Shown here: piece by piece, positions 1-9,784 of the stretch
Position numbering within the stretch: the first letter of the stretch is position 1
Layout of the letters: every line of letters begins with the position of its first letter
Source: Prochlorococcus marinus bv. HNLC1
GTDB taxonomy: Bacteria > Cyanobacteriota > Cyanobacteriia > PCC-6307 > Cyanobiaceae
Direction: 5' to 3'
NCBI GenBank assembly: GCA_000218705.1
Contig: GL947594.1
Coordinates: forward strand, 975,183-1,039,182
Length of the DNA: 64,000 bases
Notes under the pieces: model-generated
The model's database searches: none
The model's input: only the letters and a program-made list of their open reading frames with translations
Told to the model about the DNA's origin: nothing
Program-made: the position numbers and the translations under genes

Positions 1-31
1 TTCTTTAGAATATTGGAAATAATTTAGTAGT

Positions 32-592
32 ATGGAAGACACAACACTCCCCGAACAAAATCCAACAGCCAAAATGAATTCCTCAAAAGCTCCTCAAAAA
101 GTGGAAGTTGTAGTTGCTAATCCCTCAGGGAATGCTGAGGTAAATATTCTTGGAGAATTATCAATTTTTATTTTAAGGATTGGCTTTAGTCTATTAATGG
201 TTCATCATGGGTTGGAAAAATTGCAAGATCCTCAAGGCTTTGCAGAATTTGTAGTTGGTAAATATTTTCCTTTCTTACCGGGAGATCCAGTTTTTTGGAC
301 ATATGGGGCCGCAATTACACAACTCGTTTGCCCACTAGGTTTGGCATTAGGAGTATTTGCACGTCTATCAGCTTTAGGTCTATTCTCTACAATGGCTTTT
401 GCTCTGTATTTTCACATGCTGGATACAGGCTTAGAGGGATTCCCTCTCGCTGTTGTTGAAGGTCATAATTATACATTTGAATTGTCCTTTATCTATGGTG
501 CGATATCTCTATATTTTCTATGTGCTGGCCCTGGAAGATTAGCTTTATTTAGGAAGACAAACAAGATTACTTATTATCCTAAGACGAATTAA
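32..592 (+). CDS. DoxX family membrane protein
   Basis: This 186-residue protein has about four hydrophobic segments from residue 40 on and a hydrophilic N-terminus of about 40 residues. The pattern of a first helix ending in MVHHGLEKL, followed by a GPGRLAL stretch near the C-terminus, matches the DoxX family. DoxX proteins are small inner-membrane proteins, some linked to redox or thiosulfate metabolism; the substrate here cannot be read from sequence. A second Met at residue 15 is an alternative start. Its stop codon directly abuts the stop of convergent purH, with no intergenic base. Confidence 0.8.
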   Translation: MEDTTLPEQNPTAKMNSSKAPQKVEVVVANPSGNAEVNILGELSIFILRIGFSLLMVHHGLEKLQDPQGFAEFVVGKYFPFLPGDPVFWTYGAAITQLVCPLGLALGVFARLSALGLFSTMAFALYFHMLDTGLEGFPLAVVEGHNYTFELSFIYGAISLYFLCAGPGRLALFRKTNKITYYPKTN

Positions 593-2146
593 TTAATGTA
601 AAAAATGCCTTTTATTTGTAAATATCATAGAAATACCTAATTTGTTACACATATCAATAGATTCTTGATCTCTTACACTTCCTCCAGGTTGAATAATTGA
701 TTTAATACCATATTGATTTGCAATTTCTACAGAATCTGAAAAAGGGAAAAAGCCATCACTAGCTAATACAGCACCATTGGCAAATTCTTTTGCTGAATCT
801 AAAGCTATTTTGGCAGCACCTACTCTATTCATTTGTCCTGCTCCTATCCCGATAGTTTGTTGATTTTTTGAAATTACTATTGCATTTGATTTAACATGCT
901 TGCAGATTTTCCAAGAAAATCTTAAGTCATTAAATTCTTCAGATATAGGCTTTATTTGTGTTACACATGACCACTCATTTGTTTGGTCAACTTCATTATC
1001 AATATCTTGTTCAAGAATGCCTCCTAATATTGATTTAAATGTTGATTCATTATCTATTTTTATGTTCTCTTTATTTAATTGAAGTAATCTTAAGTTCTTT
1101 TTATTATGTAAGATCTTTAAGGCATCTTTATCAAAAGAAGGAGCAACAACGCATTCAAGAAAGATATTTGAGAGTAATTCGGCAGCAGCTAAATCTACAT
1201 TATTATTAAAAGCTACAATACCTCCAAAGGCACTTGTGCTGTCACAATCTAATGCTTTTCTGAATGCATCTGATGGAGAGTCTGCTAATGCTGCCCCGCA
1301 AGGATTATTGTGTTTTAATATCACTGCAGCGTTAATGTTTTTTGAAGAGTTTTGCTTTTGATCATATTCAAATTCAAGGATTGTTGAAAGTGCAGATTCA
1401 AGATCAAGTAAGTTGTTATAACTCAATTCCTTTCCCTGCAATTGTTTTGCGGCATTCCAACCAATATTATTTAAACCATACCAGGAAGCTTTTTGATGAG
1501 GATTCTCTCCATATCGCAAATTTTTTATAAATGGGTATGTTTTCACATGAATATTGCTTTCTAGATTTTTTTCTTTAACTAGCCAATTGGATATAGCAGC
1601 GTCATAACTAGCAGTATGTTCAAAAGCTCTAAGGGCTAATTCTGTTTTATAAGAACTCGTCAGAGTTCCTTTCCTTAATTCTTGAATGAATTTCTCATAT
1701 TGATTATTATTTACTAATATTGAAACATCTTGATGATTTTTCGCTGCAGACCTTATCATTGATGGGCCACCAATATCAATATTTTCAATTGCTTCCTCCC
1801 AACTGCAGTTGGCTTCAATCTTTTGTTGGAAGGGATATAAATTTACAACTACTAGATCAATTAAATCAATATTATTTTTCTCAATATCATTTAAATGAAT
1901 TTTATTAGATCTTTTTGCTAAAATTCCTCCATGAATTTTAGGATGTAAAGTTTTTACTCTCCCCTCAAGTATTTCAGGAGAATTTGTAAATTCGGAAACT
2001 TTGATGACGGGAATATTTGCCTCTATAAGATGTTTTGCTGTCCCTCCACTTGATAGAATCTTATAACCAAATTCTTCAACTAAAACTTTTGAAAAAGCGA
2101 TGATGTTTGTTTTATCTGAAACACTAATTAAAGCTAAAGGAGACAT
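593..2146 (-). CDS. purH: Bifunctional AICAR transformylase / IMP cyclohydrolase
   Basis: PurH catalyses the last two steps of de novo purine synthesis, AICAR to FAICAR to IMP, in the cytoplasm. The 517-residue protein is full length for the family. The N-terminal MGS-like cyclohydrolase domain shows SSGGTAKHL and KTLHPKIHGGIL. The C-terminal transformylase domain shows RYGENPHQKA, KHNNPCGAA and QPGGSVRDQ, and ends in the usual KRHFLH-type tail. It is divergent from the esterase at 2180 and convergent with the DoxX gene. The reading frame is uninterrupted. Confidence 0.97.
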   Translation of the reverse strand: MSPLALISVSDKTNIIAFSKVLVEEFGYKILSSGGTAKHLIEANIPVIKVSEFTNSPEILEGRVKTLHPKIHGGILAKRSNKIHLNDIEKNNIDLIDLVVVNLYPFQQKIEANCSWEEAIENIDIGGPSMIRSAAKNHQDVSILVNNNQYEKFIQELRKGTLTSSYKTELALRAFEHTASYDAAISNWLVKEKNLESNIHVKTYPFIKNLRYGENPHQKASWYGLNNIGWNAAKQLQGKELSYNNLLDLESALSTILEFEYDQKQNSSKNINAAVILKHNNPCGAALADSPSDAFRKALDCDSTSAFGGIVAFNNNVDLAAAELLSNIFLECVVAPSFDKDALKILHNKKNLRLLQLNKENIKIDNESTFKSILGGILEQDIDNEVDQTNEWSCVTQIKPISEEFNDLRFSWKICKHVKSNAIVISKNQQTIGIGAGQMNRVGAAKIALDSAKEFANGAVLASDGFFPFSDSVEIANQYGIKSIIQPGGSVRDQESIDMCNKLGISMIFTNKRHFLH

Positions 2147-2179
2147 TAAAAAAAATATTAATTACTTAAGAATATAAAC

Positions 2180-2792
2180 ATGAAATCTTTAATGCATCAT
2201 GAATATGTGTCGATTGGCTCTCAAAACTCCTCGCATAGGATTATCTTGCTTCATGGCTGGGGAGCCGATGCTGATGATCTTCTACCAGTAGGAAAATCAA
2301 TTATTCATAATTCATGTTTTGAATTTGAATTAATTTCTCTTAAGGCTCCTAGTTTTCGACTAATGATATGGGAAGGCAATGGTATAGTTTATTCCCTCCC
2401 GACTGGAATGAAGCAGAGATTGCTGTAGATAAACTTTTAGATACATTAAATGCGTTTGATAAGACTAAAATTTCTCTTAAAAAAACTGTATTATTAGGTT
2501 TCTCTCAGGGAGGTGCTATGGCAATAGATGCTGGCTTAAGTTTAGATTTAGGTTTAGTAATTTCATGTAGTGGCTATTCTCACCCTAAATGGGATCCTAT
2601 AAAAAATAATCCGGTCTTACTTAGTCATGGTTTACAAGATGATGTAGTTCCTGTTAATGCATCTAGAGAGATTTTAAAAAGACTCGAAAAGAAGCAAATT
2701 TAAATAATGAATTACATGAATATAATTGCTCTCATACAATTCATCCAGATTTTATTGAGGTTATACGATTAAAAATTAAGGAATTATTTTAA
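2180..2792 (+). CDS. Phospholipase/carboxylesterase-type alpha/beta hydrolase, two frameshifts
   Basis: Three frames together give one alpha/beta hydrolase of about 200 residues. The first frame carries ILLHGWGADADDL near residue 24 (oxyanion loop HGxG). The second frame, from about 2361, carries the nucleophile elbow GFSQGGAM and then LSHGLQDDVVPV with the catalytic Asp. The third frame, from about 2700, carries HTIHPDF, which supplies the catalytic His region. All three catalytic elements survive, so the breaks near 2360 and 2700 are probably base-call errors, not decay. The gene ends in a TTAA tetranucleotide shared with the convergent DUF3155 gene. The substrate is unknown; the family hydrolyses short acyl esters. 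Confidence 0.75.
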
Positions 2793-3157
2793 ACGAAAGC
2801 ATATTCATATTCTTCTATTTCTTCCCAGTCATCTGCAGAAAGTTCTAATCCTTCGAATATTTTTTCCTCACCAATTCCTTCTACAACTGTCTTAAGAGAA
2901 GGAAATAAAAAGTGATTCTCTTCAGCATATTGAGCACTAAATAATCCTTTCTCTCCCCAAAAGAATCTATCAGTTGTATGTTCGTTTCTCCTTACATTGA
3001 ATACGCATGGAGCAGATAAACCATTCTCTGCTATAAATCTTCTAGCCGCAGTTACTGGCTTAAGCTTGCCAGTTTCAATATGGTAGATAGGCACATGAGC
3101 CATTACTCTTTGACCAGCAAGTCTTCTTCTGCTAATTCTTTTCCTTTTTTTTGACAT
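2789..3157 (-). CDS. DUF3155 protein, conserved in cyanobacteria
   Basis: This 122-residue protein opens with a very basic stretch (KKRKRISRRR) and ends in an acidic tail (DDWEEIEEYEYAF). I recognise it as the cyanobacterial DUF3155 family, which has no assigned function. The central part contains HVPIYHIETG and FFWGEKGLFSAQY. A GGAGATC ribosome-binding site lies a few bases upstream of the ATG. The opposite charges at its ends suggest nucleic-acid or protein contacts, but that is inference. The region upstream (3158-3415) contains several inverted repeats, listed separately. Confidence 0.8.
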   Translation of the reverse strand: MSKKRKRISRRRLAGQRVMAHVPIYHIETGKLKPVTAARRFIAENGLSAPCVFNVRRNEHTTDRFFWGEKGLFSAQYAEENHFLFPSLKTVVEGIGEEKIFEGLELSADDWEEIEEYEYAFV

Positions 3158-3250
3158 TGATTGGGATCTCCATTAATTCTTTATATTTTTTGATTAGTTT
3201 CTAAAGTAACCATTAACTAATCAATTTGTTTCTAAAATTCACCTATAAGA

Positions 3251-3328
3251 TACATAGAGGACCCATCAACCTCTGATGTAGCATATAAATTATGAACATT
3301 TGTTCATAGAGAGAATGACTTTTGTCAT
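3251..3328. other. Cluster of three inverted repeats between divergent genes (candidate structured RNA or operators)
   Basis: Three hairpins follow one another within 78 bases. At 3251-3280, TACAT+AGAGG pairs with CCTCT+ATGTA around a 9-base loop, with one bulge. At 3291-3308, TATGAACA pairs with TGTTCATA across two T residues. At 3315-3328, ATGAC pairs with GTCAT across TTTT. They lie between the DUF3155 gene (minus) and the sensor kinase gene (plus), so they could be in either 5' UTR, form a free-standing small RNA, or be protein-binding operators. The second contains GAAC-N4-GTTC. No GC-rich stem followed by a T-run was found, so no terminator defines an RNA end. Confidence 0.45.
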
Positions 3329-3415
3329 GCATCACTAACAATCTTAATACTTTTTTCAGATTTTACAAGTTTTTTTTGAGAATTTCTCTAAAAATTTTTC
3401 TAACAAGTTCTTATT

Positions 3416-4558
3416 ATGCCACTTTCTAATAAATTTGAAGAATTGGTTTTAACTCAATTAGAAAGTTTCGGCTGTTTTATGGGAGTGGAGCAATTGGTAG
3501 TATATCTTGCTTCTGCAAAGAAAGGGGAAAAAGCTGGATTTGAATTGTTAGGTCAATGGCCTCAAAATGATAGGTCTCTAAAGCCAATCGCAGATGATCC
3601 TGAATTAAAAGTTTCTGCCCCCAATAGAAGATGGTATCCAATTCAAGATAAAGATATTTTAATAGGTGTTATTAGGGTAGAAACTGATTTCACAAGAGGA
3701 GAATGGCCATCAATACTTGATTCTCGACTTAAAGCTCTCTCAATTTCATTATCCAGAAGTTTTTCTATAGAAATTGAAAGGCAGAAAAATGATGAAGAGA
3801 TTAATTATTTAAAAAGCCAAGTAGGTTTTATTATTCATCAACTTAGAAATCCCCTTGCAGCACTTAGAACTTATGCAAAATTATTGATGAAAAGACTTGG
3901 TCCTGATAGTGATTCATTAGAAATTATTGAAAGGATGTTGATAGAGCAAAAACAAATAAATGAATATATTGGATCTTTTGAAAAATTAAATAAACCTATT
4001 CAGATACCTGCTGATATTGGAGAGGAAAGACTTTTATTACCTCCTGATCTCAATGCGACAGAAAAAATTACCATCAAAGATCTTTTGACCCCTATTTTAG
4101 AAAGAGGTAAAGCTAATGCAAAATTGCAGAATAAAAGTTGGAATCAATCTTCAGAATGGCCAGATTGGTCAGTGAGAGAAATAGACTCAAAATATAGAGT
4201 AATTGCAGAGATTATTGCAAATTTATTAGAAAATGCATGTAAGTATACGGAAGAAGATGCTCAAATAGGAATATTCCTCTTTAATTCTGGAATAATAGTT
4301 TGTGATAATGGAAAGAAGATTGCCTCAGAGGAAGCAGAAAAAATATTTAGAAAAGGTTATCGTGGGAATGCTTCTAAAAATAAAGATGGTACAGGAGTTG
4401 GTCTTTTTTTAGCTAGGAAATTAGCTAGAAAAATTGGAGGTGATTTATATCTCAGCGAGAATGACCAAGATAATCAGCAATTTAATAGTGAAATTCAAAA
4501 ATTTAAAAATACTAATATTTTTTGTTTGAAATTACCTATAGAACAATTGCATAAATAA
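3416..4558 (+). CDS. Sensor histidine kinase, Hik2/chloroplast-sensor-kinase type
   Basis: This 380-residue protein has no clear membrane segment. Residues 1-120 look like a degenerate GAF-type sensor domain. A HisKA domain follows, with the phospho-acceptor at His141 in IIHQLRNPLAAL, then a HATPase domain with N-box ANLLENACKYT, G1 box VCDNGKKI and G2 box DGTGVGLFLA. GAF-HisKA-HATPase without a membrane anchor, and this H-box, match Hik2, the homologue of the plastid sensor kinase that responds to photosynthetic electron transport. The Hik2 assignment is inference; the kinase call is firm. Its 3' end overlaps convergent cobS by 23 bases. No response regulator is adjacent. Confidence 0.85.
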   Translation: MPLSNKFEELVLTQLESFGCFMGVEQLVVYLASAKKGEKAGFELLGQWPQNDRSLKPIADDPELKVSAPNRRWYPIQDKDILIGVIRVETDFTRGEWPSILDSRLKALSISLSRSFSIEIERQKNDEEINYLKSQVGFIIHQLRNPLAALRTYAKLLMKRLGPDSDSLEIIERMLIEQKQINEYIGSFEKLNKPIQIPADIGEERLLLPPDLNATEKITIKDLLTPILERGKANAKLQNKSWNQSSEWPDWSVREIDSKYRVIAEIIANLLENACKYTEEDAQIGIFLFNSGIIVCDNGKKIASEEAEKIFRKGYRGNASKNKDGTGVGLFLARKLARKIGGDLYLSENDQDNQQFNSEIQKFKNTNIFCLKLPIEQLHK

Positions 4559-5309
4559 ATAACATAACAGTTTCAGTTAATACAACACTCGCTCCGCATG
4601 TATCTCCATTAACGCCACCAGTTTTACGACCTATCAAAATTGGTATCCTCCATGCGAAGAAGAAACCTAAGACTAATAATGTAAGTCTTTTAAATATAAA
4701 AATGTAAGAATCGCTAACAGTTAAATTATATAATCCTAATAAAATTAAAATTAAGATAGATAATCGTGATTCTTTGTTTAGTCCTCTCCAATATTTTTGG
4801 TGACTAAAAGATTTTCTTTTATAGTTAAAATATTTAAATTTATCTATATAGATAAGTGTTGATACTCTTCCCCAGAACAAACATATTGGCAAGACATGAA
4901 ATATTTTATCTTCTATCTTCATTAAAGATGCTAACTGTATTAGTGTTATTAAAATAATTGCTTGTACACCAAAAGCTCCAACCCTGCTATCCTTCATTGC
5001 TTTAATAAATTTATCTTTGCCTGCATATAAACCATCAAATGTATCCATTAAACCATCTATATGAAGTCCTCCGGTTATTAAGAAACCACTTGCGATGCAA
5101 ATCGATGCAGAGGCAAAGATTGGCCATGAATTATTTCTTAAACTTATGAATATAAGACTTTGTATATATCCTATAAAAATTCCTAAAAGAGGTGCATATT
5201 GAGTAATATTTTTAAATCTTGGAAGGATTAAAGGTAACTTTGGGAAAATAGTGAAGAAGATCCAAGCACCTGCAAAGTCATTTAAAAAATTTTTTTTGAT
5301 GAGTTTCAA
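4536..5309 (-). CDS. cobS: Adenosylcobinamide-GDP ribazoletransferase (cobalamin synthase)
   Basis: CobS is the integral membrane enzyme that joins adenosylcobinamide-GDP to alpha-ribazole late in B12 (here probably pseudocobalamin) synthesis. The 257-residue length is typical. The signature GGLHIDGLMDTFDGL lies near residue 80, with the acidic residues expected to bind metal, and a Gly/Asn-rich GRKTGGVNGDTCGA lies near the C-terminus. Several hydrophobic helices are visible. It overlaps the sensor kinase end by 23 bases and is divergent from tgt. No other cobalamin gene is nearby and no cobalamin riboswitch was seen. Confidence 0.93.
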   Translation of the reverse strand: MKLIKKNFLNDFAGAWIFFTIFPKLPLILPRFKNITQYAPLLGIFIGYIQSLIFISLRNNSWPIFASASICIASGFLITGGLHIDGLMDTFDGLYAGKDKFIKAMKDSRVGAFGVQAIILITLIQLASLMKIEDKIFHVLPICLFWGRVSTLIYIDKFKYFNYKRKSFSHQKYWRGLNKESRLSILILILLGLYNLTVSDSYIFIFKRLTLLVLGFFFAWRIPILIGRKTGGVNGDTCGASVVLTETVMLFIYAIVL

Positions 5310-5374
5310 AGATATGGCTTAGATAATAATACGTTAAATTGGAAAAAACATAATGACAAAATTTAGTAGATATT

Positions 5375-6493
5375 GTGTTTGATTTTAAATCAATTTCTTT
5401 TTGTAATACCACGAATGCGAGAACTGGTATTTTTACCACCCCTCATGGTTTAGTCAAAACACCTAAGTTTATGCCGGTAGGGACTTTAGGCACAGTTAAA
5501 GGTTTGAGCTCAATACAACTTGATTCCACAGATGCTTCAATGATACTAGCTAATACTTTTCATTTGCATTTACAACCGGGAGAAAGAATCATTAAGGAAG
5601 CTGGTGGTATTCACAAATTTATGAATTGGGAGAAACCAGTACTTACAGACTCTGGTGGTTATCAGGTTTTCAGTTTGGCAAAATTAAATAAGATTTCTGA
5701 TGAAGGGGTTAGCTTTAAGAATCCAAGAGATGGTAGTTATATTTTCCTTTCTCCTGAAAAAGTAATGGAAATTCAAATGGATATAGGAGCTGATGTATCA
5801 ATGGCTTTTGATCATTGTCCTCCTCATACATCTACTGAAAATGATATTGAGGATTCATTGCGACGAACAAATCTTTGGCTGGAGAGATGTGTGAAGACTC
5901 ATAAAAGAAAGGATCAAGCACTTTTTGGTATAGTCCAAGGAGGTAAATATCCGCGATTAAGAGAGTTAAGTGCAAAATTTGTTAGCTCATTTGATCTTCC
6001 TGGAATTGCAGTAGGTGGGGTAAGTGTAGGAGAGTCTATAGATGAAATTCATAATGTAATAAATTTAGTCCCAAAATTCTTACCATCTAATAGACCAAGA
6101 TATTTAATGGGTATTGGATCTCTGAAAGAGATTTCAATAGCAATAGCAAAAGGATTTGACTTGTTTGATTGTGTATTGCCTACAAGGCTAGGACGTCATG
6201 GAACTGCATTCTTTAATGATCAAAGATGGAATTTGCGCAATGCACGTTTTAGAGATGATTTTCGCCCAATTGATGAAAGTTGTACGTGTGAAACATGTAA
6301 AAATTATTCTCGTGCATATCTTCATCATTTAATTAGAAATAATGAATTATTAGGTTTAACATTAATAAGTTTACATAATATATCTCATGTCATACGATTT
6401 ACTAATTCAATTTCAAAAGCAATTCAGGATAATTGTTTTACAATAGATTTCGCTCCGTGGAAAACATCCTCCATTGCTCATCATACGTGGTAA
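5375..6493 (+). CDS. tgt: Queuine/preQ1 tRNA-guanine transglycosylase
   Basis: Tgt exchanges guanine 34 of GUN-anticodon tRNAs for preQ1 in queuosine synthesis. The 372-residue protein matches the bacterial length. [11 protein letters not shown] holds the first catalytic Asp region, and [16 protein letters not shown] holds the nucleophilic Asp. The zinc site [16 protein letters not shown] gives Cys-x-Cys-x2-Cys plus His. The reading frame opens at a GTG; a TTG two bases earlier is out of frame. It is divergent from cobS, and psbK follows 33 bases downstream on the same strand. Confidence 0.96.
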   Translation: MFDFKSISFCNTTNARTGIFTTPHGLVKTPKFMPVGTLGTVKGLSSIQLDSTDASMILANTFHLHLQPGERIIKEAGGIHKFMNWEKPVLTDSGGYQVFSLAKLNKISDEGVSFKNPRDGSYIFLSPEKVMEIQMDIGADVSMAFDHCPPHTSTENDIEDSLRRTNLWLERCVKTHKRKDQALFGIVQGGKYPRLRELSAKFVSSFDLPGIAVGGVSVGESIDEIHNVINLVPKFLPSNRPRYLMGIGSLKEISIAIAKGFDLFDCVLPTRLGRHGTAFFNDQRWNLRNARFRDDFRPIDESCTCETCKNYSRAYLHHLIRNNELLGLTLISLHNISHVIRFTNSISKAIQDNCFTIDFAPWKTSSIAHHTW

Positions 6494-6526
6494 CGTCATA
6501 TAGTAATTAACTAATTTATTTAGAAG

Positions 6527-6667
6527 GTGTTGATTTTTTTTAATACATTTGCTGAACTTCCCGAAGCATACAAAGCTTTTGCTCCAACAGTTGATGTTCT
6601 TCCTTTAATCCCTTTATTCTTTTTTCTTCTAGTATTTGTATGGCAAGCTGCAGTTGGTTTTAAATAA
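6527..6667 (+). CDS. psbK: Photosystem II protein K
   Basis: The frame from GTG at 6527 gives 46 residues with [19 protein letters not shown], then a single hydrophobic helix ([15 protein letters not shown]) and a short tail. This is the conserved mature PsbK, a single-helix subunit on the CP43 side of photosystem II. A TTG three bases later (6530) is an alternative start and sits at better spacing from the AGAAGG motif at 6522-6527, which touches the GTG. The long cleaved leader seen in some other cyanobacteria is nearly absent. It lies 33 bases after tgt and is convergent with the oxidoreductase at 6675. Confidence 0.93.
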   Translation: MLIFFNTFAELPEAYKAFAPTVDVLPLIPLFFFLLVFVWQAAVGFK

Positions 6668-6674
6668 TTAATTG

Positions 6675-7679
6675 TTAGATAGCGTTTTCTAAGGGAATAC
6701 TCTCTCCTGGGTTTTCTACAGCATGCTCAATAAAATCTGCAATAATTAATGCTCTTGAAGCTTGTTCTCCATCAACTTCTGGAGATTCTTTACCTTGCAC
6801 ACATTTTAGAAAGTGCTCTAATTCAGCATAAAGTGGTTCAATAGAAGTTGTGCTAACCTCTTCTACAAATCCATCGTTTCTATAAACTAATTCTCCGTGT
6901 TCAGCGGAATAAGATTCATTTGATTTTCTGTGTATTTGAAGATTATGGTTTAAGAAATCAGTTTCTACTAACCCATTTTGGCAATGTGCGCTTAAGCTTC
7001 TAATCTTCTTATGACTCATTTTGCTTGCTGTTAAATTTGCAATTACATTATTTTCAAAAACAAGTGTAGCGCTTACATAATCAATTAAACCTTCTTTATT
7101 TTTGCCCCCAACAGCAGATAATTTTTTAATTTTTGAATTAACTAATTCTAAAACTAAGTCAATATCATGAATCATAAGATCCATAACAACCGAGACATCA
7201 TTGGCTCTGTCTGCATGTGGACTATGTCTTCTCGCCTCTAAGACAACTATCTTTTCATCATTAATAATTTTATTTAATTCTCTAAAAGCAGGGTTAAACC
7301 TCTCAATATGTCCAACTTGTAATAAACAATTTTTATTTTTAGAAACACTTATTAATGAGGCTGCTTCCTTTCTACTCGCTGCTATTGGCTTTTCAATAAG
7401 AACATGTACACCTGCTTTAAGAGCATCTAATCCAACTTGATGATGTAATAGGGTTGGAACTGCTATACAGATTGCATCGACTCTAGAAAGAAGTTGATGA
7501 TAATCACTATACCAATCACATTGAAATTGGTCTTTGGCTAACTGACCTCTTTGCTCATTTGGATCAGCTACACCAATTAAGTCTGCGTCCTTTAACAGGC
7601 TAAGGACTCTTGCATGATGCCATCCCATATTCCCTATACCTATGACTCCAACCTTGACTGGATACGAGTCTAGTGTCAT
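6675..7679 (-). CDS. Gfo/Idh/MocA family NAD(P)-dependent oxidoreductase
   Basis: This 334-residue dehydrogenase has a Rossmann fold beginning VGVIGIGNMGWHHARVL (GxGxxG-type) near residue 10 and the family catalytic motif EKPIA near residue 95. VMDLMIHDIDLV near residue 165 carries the conserved Asp-x-x-x-His region of the C-terminal domain. The closest subgroup I recognise is the sugar or UDP-sugar 3-dehydrogenases, but the substrate cannot be decided. It lies between psbK and the CNNM-type gene and may share a transcript with the latter, 44 bases upstream. Confidence 0.88.
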   Translation of the reverse strand: MTLDSYPVKVGVIGIGNMGWHHARVLSLLKDADLIGVADPNEQRGQLAKDQFQCDWYSDYHQLLSRVDAICIAVPTLLHHQVGLDALKAGVHVLIEKPIAASRKEAASLISVSKNKNCLLQVGHIERFNPAFRELNKIINDEKIVVLEARRHSPHADRANDVSVVMDLMIHDIDLVLELVNSKIKKLSAVGGKNKEGLIDYVSATLVFENNVIANLTASKMSHKKIRSLSAHCQNGLVETDFLNHNLQIHRKSNESYSAEHGELVYRNDGFVEEVSTTSIEPLYAELEHFLKCVQGKESPEVDGEQASRALIIADFIEHAVENPGESIPLENAI

Positions 7680-7723
7680 ATCTTACAATCCATATTCATA
7701 ATTTTATTATCATGCATAGAATG

Positions 7724-8997
7724 TCAACTTTTACTATCAATAAGATTTATTTTTACACGATCTATTCTAGGACCTGACATTGAAATTATTTCAAATTTTA
7801 TATTTTTAAATTCTAAAATATCACCAATTTTTGGAACCATTTGAAATCTCTCCAAAAGAAATCCTGCTAAGGTATGATAATCTTCACCTTCTATAATCTG
7901 AAAACCTAATTTTTTATTAATCTCAACAATTTCTGCTTTACCAGCAATTGACCATTTTTTTTGTGAATTATCTAACTGTTTCATATCAATATTAATACTA
8001 TTATTTTGCATTTCATCTCCAACTATTTCTCCCGTTAGATCTGCTGCTGTTATTAAACCTTCTGTTCCTCCATGCTCATCTACAACTAGTAAAAATGGGT
8101 TGTAATCTCTAACTAAAGGTAAAATCTCAGCTAAAGAACAAGTCTCTAAAACTTTAGTAACTGGTAAAAGAAAAGGTTCTAATGATGTATCAGCTCCTAA
8201 TTGACTTTTAGATATCGGTTTTGCCAAATAACGTAGATCTAATACACCTAGAACATCATCTAAAGATTCTCCAGTAACAAAGAATCTTGCATGACGAGAT
8301 TTATCTACTTTCTCATAAGTTCTGAAAAAGTGATGTCTTTAGGTAAAGTAACCATTTCAGATCTTGGGATCATCACTTCTTTCACCTGAGTATCTTTTAG
8401 AGCAAAAACTCCTTCGATTATATTTTTTTCATCTGGTTTTAAACCAGTAACATTATTCGTCTCTATGAGTGTTTCAAGCTCTCCTGCTGATAATCCAGAA
8501 TTTAGTGAATCCCATTTATTGTTTAATTTTAATAATCTTAAGCATGCACTTACAAAAAATTCAATTATTGAAACTACAGGCTTCATTCCTTTCCTTACAG
8601 CTTCAAAAATAGTTGTTAATTTTAAGGCTGCTGATTCAGGATTATTAATAACAATTGCTTTTGGGATTAGGCCGGAAATAAGTGTCGAAATGAAAACAAT
8701 TATTAAAAATAAAGTAAGGTCTAAGAATCTAGTTTTAAGAGAATTATCTTGCCAAAAATCTCTAGCTAGTCCATTACCTAGCCAACCGATAGCTATTAGT
8801 GAAATAGTGACTCCAAATTGTGATGAAATTAATGATGATCTAAATCTCTTTTGAATTTTAAGTATTGAATTAGCTCCCTCTCTTTTTTCTTCTATTAACC
8901 TTAAAACCTTACTAGGCCTTATTAGTAATACTGAAAGTTCACTGGCGGCAAAAAAAGCAGGAAAAGCCAATAAAAATAAAATAAGTGTTATTTTCAT
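7724..8997 (-). CDS. CNNM/DUF21 and CBS-domain membrane protein (hemolysin-like), frameshifted
   Basis: Two frames form one protein of about 425 residues. The upstream frame (8305-8997) holds a DUF21/CNNM membrane domain with a Glu-containing first helix (FFAASELSVLLIRPS) and the start of the CBS pair (VKEVMIPRSEMVTLP). The downstream frame continues through a second CBS repeat (FLLVVDEHGGTEGLITAADL) and the C-terminal CorC/HlyC domain (EGEDYHTLAGFLLERF). The bridge in the second frame reads RHARFFVTGESLDDVLGVL, so only one base is off near 8308. Relatives include ion (Mg/Co) export proteins; the hemolysin name is historical. tRNA-Met lies just upstream. Confidence 0.85.
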
Positions 8998-9015
8998 GCA
9001 AAGCCAAGTATTTGA

Positions 9016-9088
9016 TGGGGGTGGCGAGGATCGAACTCGCCTAAGGCGAATTATGAGTTCGCTGCATTCACCAGATTGCTACACCCCC
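9016..9088 (-). tRNA. trnM: tRNA-Met (CAT)
   Basis: The minus strand folds as a full cloverleaf of 73 nt. The acceptor stem GGGGGTG/CACCCCC has 7 pairs, the anticodon stem is GCGAA/TTCGC with loop CTCATAA, and the T arm is GCGAG-TTCGATC-CTCGC. The anticodon is CAT. A paired first base pair and the absence of the GGG/CCC anticodon stem argue against the initiator, so elongator Met is most likely. A tRNA-Ile with lysidine at C34 cannot be ruled out by eye. CCA is not encoded. Confidence 0.93.
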
Positions 9089-9220
9089 AAATGAGTACAT
9101 TAAAAAATGCAGCTAATTTTATAGTACCTAAAAATAATATTTCAAAAAGCACCAAATTAGTAAGCTTTTGTGAGATTTCTTTTTTTTCTTCTAATCTTTA
9201 AATATATTAATGCAAAAATA

Positions 9221-9784
9221 ATGAGTAATTTCTCTTCAGATTTTTATAACAATAAGGCAAACTTACTTAATCTTTTGCAGAAAAATTCCTATAAAAAAGG
9301 CAATTTTCAATTATCCTCTGGCAAACAAAGCAGCCATTATTTAAATTGTAAACCTGTTTCATTAAATGGGTATGGATTAAATTTAATTAGCGAATTATTT
9401 TTAGAATTAATGAATTCTGAAACTGAAGCTGTTGCAGGTTTAACTTTAGGAGCAGATCCACTTGTTAGTGGTGTGATTTTGTTAGCTGCAAATAAGGGAA
9501 TTCCTCTGAATGGTTTAATAATTAGAAAAGAGATTAAAAACTATGGCACTAAATCAGGAATTGAGGGGCCAAACTTAGATAGTAAAACTGTTGTAACTGT
9601 TTTAGAAGATGTAGTAACAACAGCAGGATCTTGCCTAAAAGCAATCAATAAATTAAGAGAGAACGATTATATTGTTAATGAAGTTTTAACAATAGTTGAT
9701 AGAGAAGAGGGTGGTGCTGATGTTTTGAGGAAAAATAAAGTTGTCTTGAAGAGTTTATTTAATATTAGAGACTTTATTAATTGA
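9221..9784 (+). CDS. pyrE: Orotate phosphoribosyltransferase
   Basis: PyrE converts orotate and PRPP to OMP in pyrimidine synthesis. From ATG 9221 the protein has 187 residues, the usual size. A longer frame from 9170 would add a 17-residue hydrophobic leader with no homologous role, so I prefer 9221. The PRPP-binding region [11 protein letters not shown] lies near residue 126, and the dimer loop region KYG-type [11 protein letters not shown] near residue 105. The stop TGA overlaps the ygfZ start as TGATG, so the two genes are translationally coupled. Confidence 0.94.
   Translation: MSNFSSDFYNNKANLLNLLQKNSYKKGNFQLSSGKQSSHYLNCKPVSLNGYGLNLISELFLELMNSETEAVAGLTLGADPLVSGVILLAANKGIPLNGLIIRKEIKNYGTKSGIEGPNLDSKTVVTVLEDVVTTAGSCLKAINKLRENDYIVNEVLTIVDREEGGADVLRKNKVVLKSLFNIRDFIN

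Noticed and set aside
3291..3308. Calling the GAAC-N4-GTTC palindrome a LexA (SOS) box
   Set aside because: It resembles the Gram-positive SOS box, but cyanobacterial LexA sites are usually of the AGTAC-N4-GTACT kind, and the flanking genes are not SOS genes. It is kept only as an unassigned inverted repeat.
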